Of a DNA stretch of 64,000 bases, positions 63,643 through 64,000 are shown piece by piece; within the stretch, counting starts at the first letter, position 1; each line of letters begins with the position of its first letter. Origin of the DNA: Azoarcus sp. DD4 (GTDB lineage: Bacteria; Pseudomonadota; Gammaproteobacteria; Burkholderiales; Rhodocyclaceae); assembly GCF_006496635.1 (NCBI RefSeq), contig NZ_CP022958.1:4030001-4094000 (forward strand). The letters are read 5' to 3'. Below the pieces are notes generated by a model. That model saw nothing but the letters and a program-made list of their open reading frames with translations. It was not told where the DNA came from and searched no databases. Made by a program: the position numbers and the translations under genes.

Positions 63643-64000
63643 GGATGCGCTCCTCCTTGAACTTCTTGTAGAGCCGGCGCGGCAGCGCCGACAGCCCGCC
63701 CGGCATGAACAGCACCGCGGCGACGATGACGCCGCCCATCAGCAGCTGCCAGTGCTTGGTCCAGCCGGAGAAGACCTCCTGCAGGCCGATGAAGGCGAAG
63801 GCGCCCACCACCGCGCCGGCCAGGTTGCCCATGCCGCCGAGGATCACCATCATCAGCACGTTGCCGGACTGGTGCCAGGACAGGTATTCCGGCGTGACGA
63901 AGCCGAACAGCACGCCGTAGAGGAAGCCCGCCACACCGGCCAGCCCGCCGGCCACGGTGAAGGCGGCCAGCTTGTAGCGGAAGGTGGCGTAGCCGAGCGA
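63635..64000 (-). CDS. livM: ABC transporter permease, LivM type, 5' end beyond the window
   Basis: The frame is open to the window edge (GYATFRYKLAAFTVAGGLAG). Visible are the last 121 residues with transmembrane segments and the conserved VLMMVILGGMGNLAGAVVGA motif of BCAAT permeases. It is the inner-membrane permease partner of LivF/LivG. The internal GTG at 63955 is not the start. Confidence 0.92.
   Translation of the reverse strand, partial: SLGYATFRYKLAAFTVAGGLAGVAGFLYGVLFGFVTPEYLSWHQSGNVLMMVILGGMGNLAGAVVGAFAFIGLQEVFSGWTKHWQLLMGGVIVAAVLFMPGGLSALPRRLYKKFKEERIHG

Overview
The window is high-GC DNA with densely packed operons and ATGA start/stop overlaps. The gene set points to a metabolically versatile betaproteobacterium, most likely Rhodocyclales (Thauera/Azoarcus/Aromatoleum type). 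Evidence for this is a biotin-independent malonate decarboxylase operon with MadLM transport, a soluble NAD-dependent formate dehydrogenase, a CoA-thioester catabolic operon next to a branched-chain-type ABC transporter, PEP-CTERM sorting, and PQQ-dependent alcohol oxidation. The assignment is inferred from gene content only. I saw no rRNA, tRNA, CRISPR array or replication origin.

Layout: 1-3478 sensor kinase end, response regulator and a cytosolic FIST chemoreceptor. 3553-11995 LysR regulator divergent from mdcABCDE-madLM-mdcGH. 12194-18329 an orphan PEP-CTERM protein, then a pirin / isochorismatase / FMN-reductase / RibD-like / methyltransferase cluster with a divergent LysR. 18347-24647 two siderophore-type TonB receptors around a PepSY membrane protein. 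25200-30418 a GNAT-hydrolase fusion facing an envelope operon (DUF3750, DedA-rhodanese, LD-transpeptidase, MepK-like endopeptidase). 30640-32866 a porin gene cleanly interrupted by an intact IS630-family element. 33423-42653 AraC regulator, outer-membrane channel, aldehyde dehydrogenase, PQQ quinohemoprotein alcohol dehydrogenase, a TonB receptor that closely resembles the PQQ transporter PqqU/YncD, DUF302 and a small monooxygenase-fold protein. 42927-49694 an export/fibre-like locus. 50182-51893 a FIST-related pair. 52421-56895 formate dehydrogenase. 57228-64000 the CoA-thioester operon (3-hydroxyacyl-CoA dehydrogenase, rubredoxin, quinone reductase, crotonase, thioesterase, alpha/beta hydrolase) with livF, livG and part of livM.

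The most unusual part is 42927-49694. A sigma-54 promoter precedes a 594-residue secreted Gly/Ala/Ser/Thr-rich protein. After it come two exported proteins that each carry an LRGG double-glycine motif, and an exported C39-type cysteine peptidase lies between them. A convergent pair encodes an outer-membrane beta-barrel with an N-terminal coiled coil and a sigma-54 activator. The three secreted proteins share a related Ile-Gln-Asn C-terminal motif. The set of parts recalls the Pseudomonas Fap amyloid system (FapD peptidase, FapF coiled-coil barrel), but the structural proteins do not look like FapB/FapC, so this may be a distinct secreted-fibre or matrix system.

A second theme is a family of five dispersed inverted-repeat elements (about 100 or 170 bp) between operons. 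The long form carries an internal hairpin whose stem shows compensatory base changes between copies.
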